DNA of 64,000 bases, taken from CAVRJC01 sp964505725. Lineage in GTDB: Bacteria; Actinomycetota; Acidimicrobiia; IMCC26256; DASPTH01. Under the pieces are notes generated by a model that did no database searches, was not told the DNA's origin, and saw only the letters and a program-made list of their open reading frames with translations. Below are positions 16,767 to 26,118 of this stretch, piece after piece (position 1 is the first letter of the stretch; each line of letters opens with the position of its first letter). Where the stretch lies: contig CAZDJK010000061.1 in assembly GCA_964505725.1 (NCBI GenBank), forward strand, positions 8,731 to 72,730, read 5' to 3'. A program made the translations under genes and the position numbers.

Positions 16767-18691
16767 CGGCGCACCAGCTCCACTCGCACCTCGTTGCCCA
16801 AGCCGAGGCCCTGCCCGGTGCCCTGGCTCCCGCCCGCCGGCGGGAGGGGCGACGCGACCACGTGCTCGAGGGCGTAGTCGGTGCACACGCCGCAGTCGTA
16901 GCACGGCGTCCATCGGCAGTCGGGGAGCCCGTGCTCCCGCAGGGCGGCCTGCCAGTCGTCCCACAGGAAGTCGCGGTGGAGGCCGGCCGCGATGTGGTCC
17001 CAGGGCAGGACCTCCTCGGCGGTGCGGTGGCGGGTCACGTACCAGCCGGGGTCGAGGCCCTCCGCCGCCATGGCGTCGAGCCACCGGTCGAGCGAGAATT
17101 GCTCGCTCCACTCCTGGAACGTGCCGCCCGCCCGCCAGACCCGCTCGATCACGCGCCCGACCCGCCGGTCGCCGCGGCTCGCGATCCCCTCGGCGAAGGT
17201 CGCGTCGGGGTCGTGCCACCGCAGCTGCGCGCCCGACCGCCGCAGGTCGTCGCGCAGCATCCCGACCTTGCGTCGCAGCTCGTCGACGCCGTTCTGGCCG
17301 AACCACTGGAACGGGGTGTGGGCCTTGGGCACGAACCCGCCGACGGAGGCGGTGCAGCTCGCCTTCTTCGTGTAGCGGCGCCCGATGGCGACCACGTCAC
17401 GGGCGAGGGCGGCGATGCCTCGCGTGTCGATGTCGGTCTCGGTGGGGACGCCCACGAGGAAATAGAGCTTCACCCGCTGCCAGCCCTGCGAGTACGCGCC
17501 TTCGACCGCGGCGAAGAGGTCGTCGTCGGTGATGAGCTTGTTGATCACCTGCCGGATGCGCCACGTGCCGCCCTCGGGCGCGAACGTGAGACCGGTGCGG
17601 CGGACCTTCTGGATCTCGCTCGCGATCCCGACCGTGAACGCGTCGACGCGCAGCGAGGGCAGGGAGACGCTCACGTTGCCGCAGCCCTGCTGCTCGTTGA
17701 CGAGGTTGGCGACCAGGCCGTCGATCCCCGAGAAGTCGGCGGTGGAGAGCGACGTGAGCGCGACCTCGTCGTACCCGGTCCGGCGGAGCCCGTCGCGCAC
17801 CATTGTGCGCACCTGCTCCTCGGGCCGCTCGCGCACGGGACGGGTGATCATGCCGGCCTGGCAGAACCGGCACCCGCGCGTGCACCCGCGGAACACCTCG
17901 ACGTTGAGGCGGTCGTGGACCACCTCGATGAGCGGGACGAGCTGCTGCTTCGGGTACGGCCACGCGCCGAGGTCGGCGACGGTCCGCTTGTCGACCCGGG
18001 CGGGGACGTCCGCGAACCGCGGCGTGACCGACGCCAGGAAGCGGCCGTGGTACTCGACGTCGTACATCGACGGTACGTACACACCCTCGATGGTGGCGAG
18101 CTCGTGCAGCACAGCCTCGCGGGACCTGCGCCCGCCGCGCTTCCAGGCGCCGACCACCTCCGTGATCTCCCCGACGACCTCCTCGCCGTCGCCGATCACG
18201 AACAGGTCGACGAAGTCGGCCATCGGCTCGGGGTTGAACGCGCAGTGCCCGCCGGCGACGACGAGCGGGTGCTCGGGGCCCCGGTCGGCCGCCCGCACCG
18301 GGACTCCGGCGAGGTCGAGGCACTCGAGCACGTTCGTGTACACGAGCTCGGCGGCGAGGGTGAACGCGAACACGTCGAACTCGCCCGCATGGTGGTGCGT
18401 GTCGACCGAGAAGAGCGGGACGCTCGCGGCCCGCAGCTCGGCGGCCATGTCGAGCCACGGCGCGTAGGCGCGCTCGGCGAGCGCATCGTCGCGTTCGTTC
18501 AGGATCTCGTAGAGGATCTGGAGTCCCTGGTTCGGCAGCCCGATCTCGTAGGTATCGGGGTAGACGAGGAGCCAGGCGGTGAGATCGGACCGGTGCTCCG
18601 GCCGGACACTGCCCCGCTCCATCCCGATGTAGCGAGCGGGCTTCTCGACCCGGGCCAGGAGGGACTCCACTCGGGGCCACAGGGTTGACAT
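16763..18691 (-). CDS. TIGR03960-family B12-binding-like radical SAM protein
   Basis: 642 aa. The N-terminal half is a cobalamin-binding-like domain with the family opener MERGSV followed by WLLVYPDTYEIGLPNQGLQILYEILN. The radical-SAM [4Fe-4S] motif is FRGCTRGCRFCQAGM (CxxxCxxC) near residue 270. The C-terminal CRWTPCYDCGVCTDY contributes extra Cys ligands. The substrate is not known. ATG has TACCAT 9 nt upstream, so it probably starts its own leaderless transcript followed by the DUF2344 and RNase genes. Confidence 0.9.
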   Translation of the reverse strand: MSTLWPRVESLLARVEKPARYIGMERGSVRPEHRSDLTAWLLVYPDTYEIGLPNQGLQILYEILNERDDALAERAYAPWLDMAAELRAASVPLFSVDTHHHAGEFDVFAFTLAAELVYTNVLECLDLAGVPVRAADRGPEHPLVVAGGHCAFNPEPMADFVDLFVIGDGEEVVGEITEVVGAWKRGGRRSREAVLHELATIEGVYVPSMYDVEYHGRFLASVTPRFADVPARVDKRTVADLGAWPYPKQQLVPLIEVVHDRLNVEVFRGCTRGCRFCQAGMITRPVRERPEEQVRTMVRDGLRRTGYDEVALTSLSTADFSGIDGLVANLVNEQQGCGNVSVSLPSLRVDAFTVGIASEIQKVRRTGLTFAPEGGTWRIRQVINKLITDDDLFAAVEGAYSQGWQRVKLYFLVGVPTETDIDTRGIAALARDVVAIGRRYTKKASCTASVGGFVPKAHTPFQWFGQNGVDELRRKVGMLRDDLRRSGAQLRWHDPDATFAEGIASRGDRRVGRVIERVWRAGGTFQEWSEQFSLDRWLDAMAAEGLDPGWYVTRHRTAEEVLPWDHIAAGLHRDFLWDDWQAALREHGLPDCRWTPCYDCGVCTDYALEHVVASPLPPAGGSQGTGQGLGLGNEVRVELVRR

Positions 18692-18700
18692 CTCGGGCTC

Positions 18701-18706
18701 ATGGTA
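18701..18706 (-). promoter_or_regulatory. Probable -10 box of the TIGR03960 gene (leaderless)
   Basis: TACCAT on the minus strand, 9 nt before the ATG at 18691, in the 42-nt gap after rodA. Confidence 0.5.
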
Positions 18707-18733
18707 CCCGACGCCATGGTCCCGCCTGCGGGG

Positions 18734-19909
18734 TCAGTCGAAGCGGCGCATCGACACGTTCAGCACCAGGCCGATGCACGCGAACGACGTGATCAGGGAC
18801 GATCCGCCATAGCTGGTGAAGGGCAGGGGGATGCCGGTGACGGGCATGATGCCGAGCGTCATTCCGACGTTCTCGAACATCTGGAACGCGAGCATGGCGA
18901 AGACCCCGACGCACACCAGCGTGCCGAAGAAGTCGCGGGAGAGCCGGGCTGCTCGCCAGGTGCGCCACAGCACGATCGCGAACAGCCCGAGCAGCACGAT
19001 CGCGCCGACGAAACCGAGCTCCTCGCCGACCGCGGTGAAGATGAAGTCGGTGTGCTGCTCGGGGACGAAGCCGCCCTGGGTCTGCGAGCCCTGCTCGAAG
19101 CCCTCGCCGGTGATGCGCCCGTGCGCGATCGCCTGCTTCGACTGCTCCTGGTTGTACGCGGAGCCGGCGCTGGTCCCGCTCTCGGGGTCGATGAAGGTCG
19201 TGAGCCGGTCGAGCTGGTACTGCTTCAGCAGGCCGAGGCCGACCACCGCGTACACGCCGGTCGCCGCGAGCAGGCAGAGGATCACGAGCTGGCGCATCGA
19301 CACGCCCGCGATCGCGAACAGCGCCACGATGATGACCGCGAACACGAGCACGGTCCCGAGGTCGGGTTGCAGCAGCACGAGGCCGATCGGCACCGACGCC
19401 AGCATCAGGATGACGGTGAGCCGCCACGCGTCGAGCTCGCCGCGGTACTGGTTGAGGTAGCCGGCGAGGGCGATGATGAGCCCGAACTTCGCCAACTCCG
19501 ACGGCTGGAGGGTGAAGCCGCCGGGGAGCTGGAACCACGCTTGGTGCCCCTTCACGTTCGAGCCCACCGGCGCGAGCACGAGCAGGAGGATCCCGACGGT
19601 GGCGAGGTACGCGAACATCGACAGGTCGCGCAGGCGGCGGTAGTCGACGGCGACGACGCCGGCCATAGCGCCCAGGCCCGCCAGCGCGAACAGGACCTGC
19701 CGTTTCACGTAGTACAGCTCGTCGCCCGGGATGCGGCGGTGCGTGCTCGAGTAGACCATGAGCAGGCCGATGGCGGTGATCGCCAACACCGCACCCACGA
19801 GCACATAGTCGAAGTGCCGTACCGGCGTCGCGTCGAAGCGCGAGCTCTCCTTCAGCGCGGGAGGCCGCCCGATGGGGGTGCGGCCGCGAGAGCGGAGCCC
19901 GAGTGCCAT
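18734..19909 (-). CDS. rodA: Peptidoglycan glycosyltransferase RodA
   Basis: 391 aa SEDS polytopic membrane protein (about 10 TM segments). It polymerises lipid II for side-wall growth with its PBP2 partner. Visible landmarks: LQPSELAKFGLIIALA, LLQPDLGTVLVF (catalytic Asp region), EELGFVGAI and the C-terminal TGIPLPFTSYGGSSL. It lies 8 nt after the PBP2 gene in the mre operon, which favours RodA over FtsW. Confidence 0.95.
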   Translation of the reverse strand: MALGLRSRGRTPIGRPPALKESSRFDATPVRHFDYVLVGAVLAITAIGLLMVYSSTHRRIPGDELYYVKRQVLFALAGLGAMAGVVAVDYRRLRDLSMFAYLATVGILLLVLAPVGSNVKGHQAWFQLPGGFTLQPSELAKFGLIIALAGYLNQYRGELDAWRLTVILMLASVPIGLVLLQPDLGTVLVFAVIIVALFAIAGVSMRQLVILCLLAATGVYAVVGLGLLKQYQLDRLTTFIDPESGTSAGSAYNQEQSKQAIAHGRITGEGFEQGSQTQGGFVPEQHTDFIFTAVGEELGFVGAIVLLGLFAIVLWRTWRAARLSRDFFGTLVCVGVFAMLAFQMFENVGMTLGIMPVTGIPLPFTSYGGSSLITSFACIGLVLNVSMRRFD

Positions 19910-19917
19910 CGCGATCC

Positions 19918-21879
19918 TCAGTCGTGCGCCCGCGTCGCCGCGCCGCCGACTTCGACCGGCGCGAGGGTGGCGTTGGGGGCGGCGAGGTAGTCGATGACCC
20001 GACGCACGATGGGTGCGGCGACGTCGGCGCCGTAGCCACCCTGCTCCACCATCGCCAGCACCACGTACTGCGGCTGGGCCGGGTCGTTCTCGGGGTTCGT
20101 CATCCCCACGAACCAGGAGGTGTTCTGCTCGTTCCCGTTCTGGGCGGTCCCGGTCTTCCCGGCGACGGTCGGCCCGGTGTACCCCTTGAACGCGGCGAAC
20201 GCGGTCCCCTCACCGCTGTTCACCGCGCCGAGCAGGCCGGGGAGGATCTGGGCGCGCACGTCGGCGGGAAGGACGTCGCTCCGCATCACGTCGGGATCGA
20301 TCACGTGGTCGATCGCGCCGAGCTGGTTCGAGGGGAGCGATGCACCGTTGTCCCGCACCGACGACGCCACCCGGGGCGAGTAGAGCGTGCCGCCGTTCTC
20401 GAACGCGGCGTAGGCGTTGGCGAGCTGGAGCGGCGTGACCAGCAGGTCGCCCTGGCCCACGGCGAGGCTCGCGCTGTCGCCCTGGCGCCACGTGCGCGAG
20501 GTGGGGTCGTCGCTGTTCTTGTTGAACATCTGGTTGAACGCGAGATCGGGCAGGCGGCCGACCTGCTCGCCGGTGAGCCCCGACCCGGTGTCGGCCCCCA
20601 TCCCGAACGTCGACGCGACGTGCTGGATCGAGTAGCCGACCGGGTGGTCGTTCGGGCCGGTCTTGTTGTCGCCACCCTCGTTCTCGTACGCGGCCCAGAT
20701 GTCCTTGCCCACCTGGTAGAAGTACACGTCGCTCGACACCGTGAGCGCGCGGGTGAGGTCGACGATCCCGTTGGCATTCTTCTTGTCGTTGCACCGCTTC
20801 TCGCCGTTCCCGAACGAGATGCAGCCGCTGTCGTAGAACGTCTCGCCGGCGCTGCGGATCCCGTTCTCCAGCATGGCGATCGACGTGAACGGCTTGAACG
20901 TCGACCCCGGCGCGAGCTGCGCGCTCACCGCGCGGTCGAAGAGCGGCTGGGGGCCGTTCGGGTCGAAGTACGACTGGTCGACGGTGCCGTTCGCGAGCGC
21001 GTTGGGGTCGAACGAGGGATTCGAGCTCAGGGCCACGATCGAGCCGGTGCGTGCGTCGAGCACTACCACCGCACCCGAGTTCGCCCGTTGGCCGGTCGGC
21101 CGCGCGCCGTCGATGCCCTGCTGGAGCGACTCGTCGGCGACCTGCTGCACGCCGAGATTCTCGGTCAGCACGACGTCGTGCCCCGGCGCCGCCTTGCGCA
21201 CGACCGTCTCGCCGATGACGAGCCCGCGGTTGTCGACCCGCACGCGCTTGAGCTCCGGCGTGCCGCGCAGCTCCGACTCGAACAGCTTCTCCGCTCCGGC
21301 CTTGCCGATCACGTCGTCATTGGCGTAGTCGGCGGCCTTGTCGAGCGCGAGCTCCTGCTTGTTGATGCGCCCCACGTACCCGACGAGGTGGGCGCCGACC
21401 GGTCCCTGCGGGTACTCACGCAGGTAGGTGGTCGCGAACTGCGTGTCGGGGAAGTCCTCGGGGTGTTCGGCGACGTACTGCGCCGCGTCGTCGCTCACCG
21501 GTGAGAGCACGGGTACCGGCTGCAGCGCCGAGTACTTCGGGTCGTCGATCTTCGCCTGCGCGGCGGCGTTGGTCGTGCCCATCAGCTTGGCGAGGTTCGG
21601 CACCAGCTTCGCCTGTACCTCGGGCGTCAGCTTCCCGCGGTCGACGGTCAGCGAGGTGACCGGGACGGTCTGCGCGAGCACGTTGCCCTGCGCGTCGAGG
21701 ATGCGCCCTCGCAGCGCGGGCACCTGCACGAGCTTGTCGCCGTTGCGCTGGGCCGCGACGGCGAGCGACTCACCGCCCGCGACCTGCAGGAACCACAGCC
21801 GGGTCGCGAGCGCGCTGAACATCAGGGCGGCGACGATGCCGATCACCGCGAGCCGACGGCCGACGTTGGGCTCGTTCAC
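19918..21879 (-). CDS. mrdA: Penicillin-binding protein 2 (class B transpeptidase)
   Basis: 653 aa. A single TM anchor at residues 11-32 is followed by a dimerisation/pedestal domain. The transpeptidase has Ser326 in GSTFKP, a downstream SxN-type motif, and KTGTAQ near residue 590. It cross-links peptidoglycan for elongation with RodA and MreBCD. GTG start overlaps the mreD stop (GTGA). A segment with two Cys (DSGCISFGNGEKRCND) within the transpeptidase could form a disulfide outside the membrane. Confidence 0.94.
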   Translation of the reverse strand: MNEPNVGRRLAVIGIVAALMFSALATRLWFLQVAGGESLAVAAQRNGDKLVQVPALRGRILDAQGNVLAQTVPVTSLTVDRGKLTPEVQAKLVPNLAKLMGTTNAAAQAKIDDPKYSALQPVPVLSPVSDDAAQYVAEHPEDFPDTQFATTYLREYPQGPVGAHLVGYVGRINKQELALDKAADYANDDVIGKAGAEKLFESELRGTPELKRVRVDNRGLVIGETVVRKAAPGHDVVLTENLGVQQVADESLQQGIDGARPTGQRANSGAVVVLDARTGSIVALSSNPSFDPNALANGTVDQSYFDPNGPQPLFDRAVSAQLAPGSTFKPFTSIAMLENGIRSAGETFYDSGCISFGNGEKRCNDKKNANGIVDLTRALTVSSDVYFYQVGKDIWAAYENEGGDNKTGPNDHPVGYSIQHVASTFGMGADTGSGLTGEQVGRLPDLAFNQMFNKNSDDPTSRTWRQGDSASLAVGQGDLLVTPLQLANAYAAFENGGTLYSPRVASSVRDNGASLPSNQLGAIDHVIDPDVMRSDVLPADVRAQILPGLLGAVNSGEGTAFAAFKGYTGPTVAGKTGTAQNGNEQNTSWFVGMTNPENDPAQPQYVVLAMVEQGGYGADVAAPIVRRVIDYLAAPNATLAPVEVGGAATRAHD

Positions 21880-22385
21880 GGCCGGACCTGCCAGGCACCG
21901 GCATCGGTGTCGCGGGCGGCGCGCCGGACCACCGGGAACACGAGCGGAGCGATGAGCGCATCGTACGCGGCCGCGATGATCACGGTCTTCAGGCTCGCGA
22001 ACGACAGGAACCCGTCCTGTCCGACCATCGCGCCGATGGTGATGAACACGAGGCCGCCGAAGAGGCCTCCGAGGCCGCCGACGATCGGGGCGATCCGGGG
22101 CGTGGAGCGCACCATCCCCGACTGGAAGACCCCGACCGCGTACCCCGTGACCGCGTAGGAGAGTGCGGAGAGGCCGAGCGGCGTAGTGAGGAAGAGGTCG
22201 ATCGAGAGACCCATCACGAAGCCGAACAGCGCCCCGCTCTCGGGGCCGTTCTCGTAGCCCACCGCGAGCGTGCACACCAGCCCGACGTCGGGGGCGACGC
22301 CGTCGACGCGCAGGTGGGTGAACAGCGTGGTCTGGAGCACGACCGCGCTGATCACGACGAGGAGCAGGCGGAGCCGGCGGATCAC
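21876..22385 (-). CDS. mreD: Rod shape-determining protein MreD
   Basis: 169 aa, five to six hydrophobic segments. It links MreC to the elongasome in the membrane. MreD-like text includes DVGLVCTLAVGYENGPESGALFGFVMGLSIDL. GTG start overlapping the mreC stop by 4 nt, and GTGA overlap with PBP2 at its end, so the three genes are translationally coupled. Confidence 0.88.
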   Translation of the reverse strand: MIRRLRLLLVVISAVVLQTTLFTHLRVDGVAPDVGLVCTLAVGYENGPESGALFGFVMGLSIDLFLTTPLGLSALSYAVTGYAVGVFQSGMVRSTPRIAPIVGGLGGLFGGLVFITIGAMVGQDGFLSFASLKTVIIAAAYDALIAPLVFPVVRRAARDTDAGAWQVRP

Positions 22386-23221
22386 GGCCCCGACCCATTG
22401 GAGAGGAGCACCTTGACGATGTCGAGGCGGTCGAGGTCGACGATGGGCTTGAGCTCGCCCTCCTGGGTGGCGGCGGTGGAAGCGTCGACGGTGCGGGTCA
22501 CGGTGCCGACCGTGAGGCCGGCGGGGAAGAGCGAGTTGGCCGTACCCCTCGTGACCACGATCTCGTTCCGGGTGATGGGCGAAGGGTCGAGCACCTGCAG
22601 CCGGAGGAACGTGCTCCCCTTCTGGCCGCGGGCGATGGCGACCGGGCCGGGGCCGGGCTGGGCGAGCAGCTGCACGCCCACCGCAAAGCTGGGGTCGTCG
22701 ACCCGCTGAACCGTCGCCCGGTTCCGTCCCACGGCCACGACCTTGCCCACGAGCCCCTCGGCCACCACGACCGGCTGGTCCACCGCGATGCCCGAGGTCG
22801 AGCCCTTGTCGATCTGGAACGTGCGCTCGAAGTTGCCGGTGGACCCGTCGACGACCTGTGCGGCCACGCCGTCGTAGTCGGAGATCTGAGGCAGGTCGAC
22901 GAGACCCTCGATCTCCTTCAGCCGGGCCTGCGCCGCCACCCCCGCGGCCGCCTGGCTCTTGAGCGCCGCGTTCTCCCGCCGGAGGTCCTTGTTCTCCTCG
23001 GCCAGCTCGTTGCCTCGCCCGAGGCCGCTGAAGAAGTCGCTCGCGGGGTTGATGACGTCGTCGGCGAGGGATTGCAGGGGCGAGATCACGTCGTGGGCGG
23101 CGGTCCGCATGGACCCGATGACCCCTGCGCCGCGTTGGTCGAGCGTGATCAGGAACAGTGACGTGACCACGACGAGGATCAGGGTGACGCGCCGACGACG
23201 GCCTTGGCGGTAGACGACCAC
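22382..23221 (-). CDS. mreC: Rod shape-determining protein MreC
   Basis: 279 aa. N-terminal cytoplasmic Arg-rich stretch, one TM at about 12-29, a coiled coil (residues about 65-105, NELAEENKDLRRENAALKSQ), then the two-lobe beta domain (YDGVAAQVVDGSTGNFERTF, QPVVVAEGLVGKVV, ITRNEIVVTRG). It scaffolds elongasome enzymes in the periplasm-like space. 27 nt downstream of mreB. Confidence 0.93.
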   Translation of the reverse strand: MVVYRQGRRRRVTLILVVVTSLFLITLDQRGAGVIGSMRTAAHDVISPLQSLADDVINPASDFFSGLGRGNELAEENKDLRRENAALKSQAAAGVAAQARLKEIEGLVDLPQISDYDGVAAQVVDGSTGNFERTFQIDKGSTSGIAVDQPVVVAEGLVGKVVAVGRNRATVQRVDDPSFAVGVQLLAQPGPGPVAIARGQKGSTFLRLQVLDPSPITRNEIVVTRGTANSLFPAGLTVGTVTRTVDASTAATQEGELKPIVDLDRLDIVKVLLSNGSGP

Positions 23222-23248
23222 GACGCGGGGTGGCCCGAGCGGGCGCGA

Positions 23249-24286
23249 TCAGCCCTCGGGCGCTTCGATCAGGACCTGCTTCAGCACGTCGAAGTTCTCG
23301 AGGCACTGACCCGAGCCGAGGACGACGGAGAAGAGGGGGTGGCGCGCCCGGTGCACGGGCATGCCGGTCTCGGCCTGGATGATGTTGTCGAGCCCGACGA
23401 GCTCGGCGCCCCCTCCGGTGATGACGATGCCCTTCTCCATGATGTCGGCCGCGAGCTCGGGCGGCGTCTTGTCGAGCGTGACCTTCACCGCGTCGACGAT
23501 CGCGGCGGTCGGCTCCTCGATCGCTTCGCGGATCTCGACCGTGGACACGACGATGGTCTTCGGCAGGCCGGTGACCAGATCGCGCCCGCGCACCTCGGCG
23601 TAGAGCTCCTCTTCGAGCGGCCACGCGCTCGCGAGCAGCATCTTCACCTCCTCCGCGGTGCGCTCGCCGAGCGCGAGCGAGTACTCGCGCTTCACGAAGT
23701 TGATGATCGCCTCGTCGAACTCGTCGCCGGCGACGCGGCTCGACTCGCTCACGACGACGCCGCCGAGCGAGATCACCGCGACCTCGGTGGTGCCGCCACC
23801 GATGTCGACGATCATGTTTCCGGCGGGTTCGTGCACCGGCAGCCCCGCGCCGATGGCCGCGGCCATAGGCTCCTCGATCACCAGGACCGGCTTCCGCGCG
23901 CCGGCGAACTCCGCCGCCTCCTGCACCGCGCGGCGCTCGACGCCCGTGATCCCCGAGGGGATGCAGATCACCATGCGCGGCTTGGCCCACCGGCGTTGGT
24001 GCACGCGCTGGATGAAGTAGCGGAGCATCTTCTCGCAGATGTCGAAGTCGGCGATGACGCCGTCCTTGAGCGGCCGAACCGCCTCGATGTGCCCGGGCGT
24101 GCGACCGACCATGCGCTTCGCCTCGGTGCCGACCGCGAGCAGGCGCCCGTCGCGCGTGTTCATGGCGACGATCGACGGCTCGTCGAGGACGATCCCCTTG
24201 CCCCGCACGTACACGAGCGTGTTCGCGGTGCCGAGATCGACTGCCATGTCGCGGCCGACGACGGAGGAGAACCAGGGTTCAGGCAT
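23249..24286 (-). CDS. mreB: Actin-like rod shape protein MreB
   Basis: 345 aa. ATP-binding landmarks: phosphate 1 MAVDLGTANTLVYV, connect/phosphate 2 NMIVDIGGGTTEVAVIS, adenosine ITGGGAELVGLD. It forms membrane-bound filaments that position wall synthesis, implying a rod-like cell or at least MreB-guided wall growth, which is not universal in actinobacteria. First gene of the mre operon. A TAGCCT sequence about 34 nt before the ATG and GGATCC near the start are weak expression signals. Confidence 0.96.
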   Translation of the reverse strand: MPEPWFSSVVGRDMAVDLGTANTLVYVRGKGIVLDEPSIVAMNTRDGRLLAVGTEAKRMVGRTPGHIEAVRPLKDGVIADFDICEKMLRYFIQRVHQRRWAKPRMVICIPSGITGVERRAVQEAAEFAGARKPVLVIEEPMAAAIGAGLPVHEPAGNMIVDIGGGTTEVAVISLGGVVVSESSRVAGDEFDEAIINFVKREYSLALGERTAEEVKMLLASAWPLEEELYAEVRGRDLVTGLPKTIVVSTVEIREAIEEPTAAIVDAVKVTLDKTPPELAADIMEKGIVITGGGAELVGLDNIIQAETGMPVHRARHPLFSVVLGSGQCLENFDVLKQVLIEAPEG

Positions 24287-24376
24287 AGCAAAAGGATCCA
24301 GAAGACGCTCGGATGCGGGACAGGCTAGCCGGGGCGCGCTCCGCTCCGCGGTTGCGGGGACGCGGAATCTCTCCTG

Positions 24377-24790
24377 CTACGCGAGTCCCGGGAAGAACAG
24401 CGCGATCTCCCGCGCCGCGGACTCGGGGCCGTCGGAGCCGTGGACGAGGTTCTCGGCGGTCTCGAGGGCGAGATCGCCCCTGATGGTGCCCGGTGCGGCG
24501 TCTCTCGGGTTGGTCGTGCCCATGAGGCCCCGGACCACCTTCCAGGTGTCGGGGCCGCCCTCCACCACCATCGCGACGAGCGGACCCCGCGTGATGAACT
24601 CGACCAGATCACCGAAAAAGGGCTTGTCGCCGTGCTCCTCATAGTGACGCCCCGCGAGCTCGGCGTCGACGGTGCGCAGGTCCATGGCCACGATGGTGAG
24701 CTGCTTGCGCTCGAGCCGGGCGACGATCTCCCCCACCAGCCCCCGCTCGACCGCGTCGGGCTTGCAGAGCACCAGCGTTCGTTCGCTCAT
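24377..24790 (-). CDS. ndk: Nucleoside diphosphate kinase
   Basis: 137 aa, standard length. LVLCKPDAVERGLVG opens the fold and the phospho-carrier His117 lies in NLVHGSDGPESAAREI. It equilibrates NTP and NDP pools. It starts 12 nt after the folC stop and lies upstream of mreB. Confidence 0.97.
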   Translation of the reverse strand: MSERTLVLCKPDAVERGLVGEIVARLERKQLTIVAMDLRTVDAELAGRHYEEHGDKPFFGDLVEFITRGPLVAMVVEGGPDTWKVVRGLMGTTNPRDAAPGTIRGDLALETAENLVHGSDGPESAAREIALFFPGLA

Positions 24791-24802
24791 GACCGCCCGA
24801 AG

Positions 24803-26116
24803 CTAGTGGACGAGGTGTGTCCGGGCGGGGCCGGCCACGTAGAACGAGCCCGCGACGACCACGCGGCCGTCGGCCGGGGTCAGCGCGATCGCGCGGTCGA
24901 CCGCGTCCCCGACGTCGTCCACCACCTCGACCCGGTCGCCCGGCACGCCGAGCGCGAGCGCGGCGTCGGCCACCTCCCGGGGGTCGCGCGACCGCGGGAT
25001 CTGCGCGCGGCAGGCGATGACCCGGTCGGCTTCGGTGATGCCGAGCGCGTCCAGCATCTCGAACGCGTCCTTCTGCACGAGCACGCCGACGACCCAGGTG
25101 CGCGGGCCGGGGGGGAACTCCTCCGCGAGCGCGGCCCGCACCGCGTGCGCGCCGGCCACGTTCTTGGTGCCGTCGATGACGACGAGCGGATCGTGCGCGA
25201 CCACCTCGAGCCGACCCGGCGAGTCGACCGACGCGAACGCGGCGGCGACCACGTCGACATCGAGCGCGCGGCCGAGGAACGCCTCCACCGTCGCCAGTGC
25301 GATCGCGGCGTTGTCGGCCTGGTGCGCGCCGTGCAGCGGCAGGAAGATCTCGGGGTAGGTCGCGAGCGGGGTGAAGAGCTCGAGCAGGCGCCCGCCGTGA
25401 CCGAGCTCGTTCTCGGCTACGCCGAAGTCGCGGTCGCGCAGCAGCACGCGATCGGCGTCGCGGCTGGTGAAGATCGGCACCAGCTCGGGGTCGGTCTCAC
25501 CGAGCACGAGCGTCGCGCCCGGCTTGACGATGCCGGCCTTGTCCTCCGCGATGTCGCGGCGTGTGGGGCCGAGGTACTCGACATGATCGAGGGCGACGTT
25601 GGTGACCACCGCCACCTCGCCGTCGACCACGTTGGTGGAGTCCCAGGTGCCCCCGAGGCCCACTTCGATCACCGCGACGTCGACGGCCACATCGGCGAAC
25701 CACTCGAGCGCGGCTGCGTTCACGATCTCGAAGTAGGTCGGCGGGTCGTCGAGCAGCGGCTCCACCGCGGCGATGGTGGCGAGCACCCGGTCGAGGTCGT
25801 CGTCGGGGATGGGCTCGCCGTTCCACGACATGCGCTCGTTGAACCGCTCCAGGTACGGGCTGGTGTCGGTGCCCACCGACAGGCCGCACGCCACGAGGAG
25901 CCGGGTGGCCATGCGGGCGGTCGTCGTCTTGCCGTTGGTGCCGGTCACGTGCAGCGCCGGGTACTGCAGCTGCGGCGACCCGAGGAGCTCGACGAGGCGG
26001 GCCATGCGGGTGAGTGGCTGCGGCGTGAGCCGGCGTCCCGAGCCGGCGGGGGCGCCCACCAGGGTCTCGAGGTTCACGTGGCGGTCGAGCCACGCCATCA
26101 CCTCGGCGTGGTCCAC
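24803..26116 (-). CDS. folC: Bifunctional folylpolyglutamate synthase/dihydrofolate synthase
   Basis: 437 aa Mur-ligase-family enzyme. The P-loop is VTGTNGKTTTARM, followed by the family segment TSPYLERFNERMSWNG and VEVGLGGTWDSTNVV with metal ligands. GTG 26116, 2 nt after the valS stop, is the most upstream sensible start; GTG 26101 and ATG 26098 are alternatives. It adds glutamates to folate (and possibly makes dihydrofolate). The valS-folC order is conserved in many bacteria. Confidence 0.93.
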   Translation of the reverse strand: MDHAEVMAWLDRHVNLETLVGAPAGSGRRLTPQPLTRMARLVELLGSPQLQYPALHVTGTNGKTTTARMATRLLVACGLSVGTDTSPYLERFNERMSWNGEPIPDDDLDRVLATIAAVEPLLDDPPTYFEIVNAAALEWFADVAVDVAVIEVGLGGTWDSTNVVDGEVAVVTNVALDHVEYLGPTRRDIAEDKAGIVKPGATLVLGETDPELVPIFTSRDADRVLLRDRDFGVAENELGHGGRLLELFTPLATYPEIFLPLHGAHQADNAAIALATVEAFLGRALDVDVVAAAFASVDSPGRLEVVAHDPLVVIDGTKNVAGAHAVRAALAEEFPPGPRTWVVGVLVQKDAFEMLDALGITEADRVIACRAQIPRSRDPREVADAALALGVPGDRVEVVDDVGDAVDRAIALTPADGRVVVAGSFYVAGPARTHLVH

Positions 26117-26118
26117 CG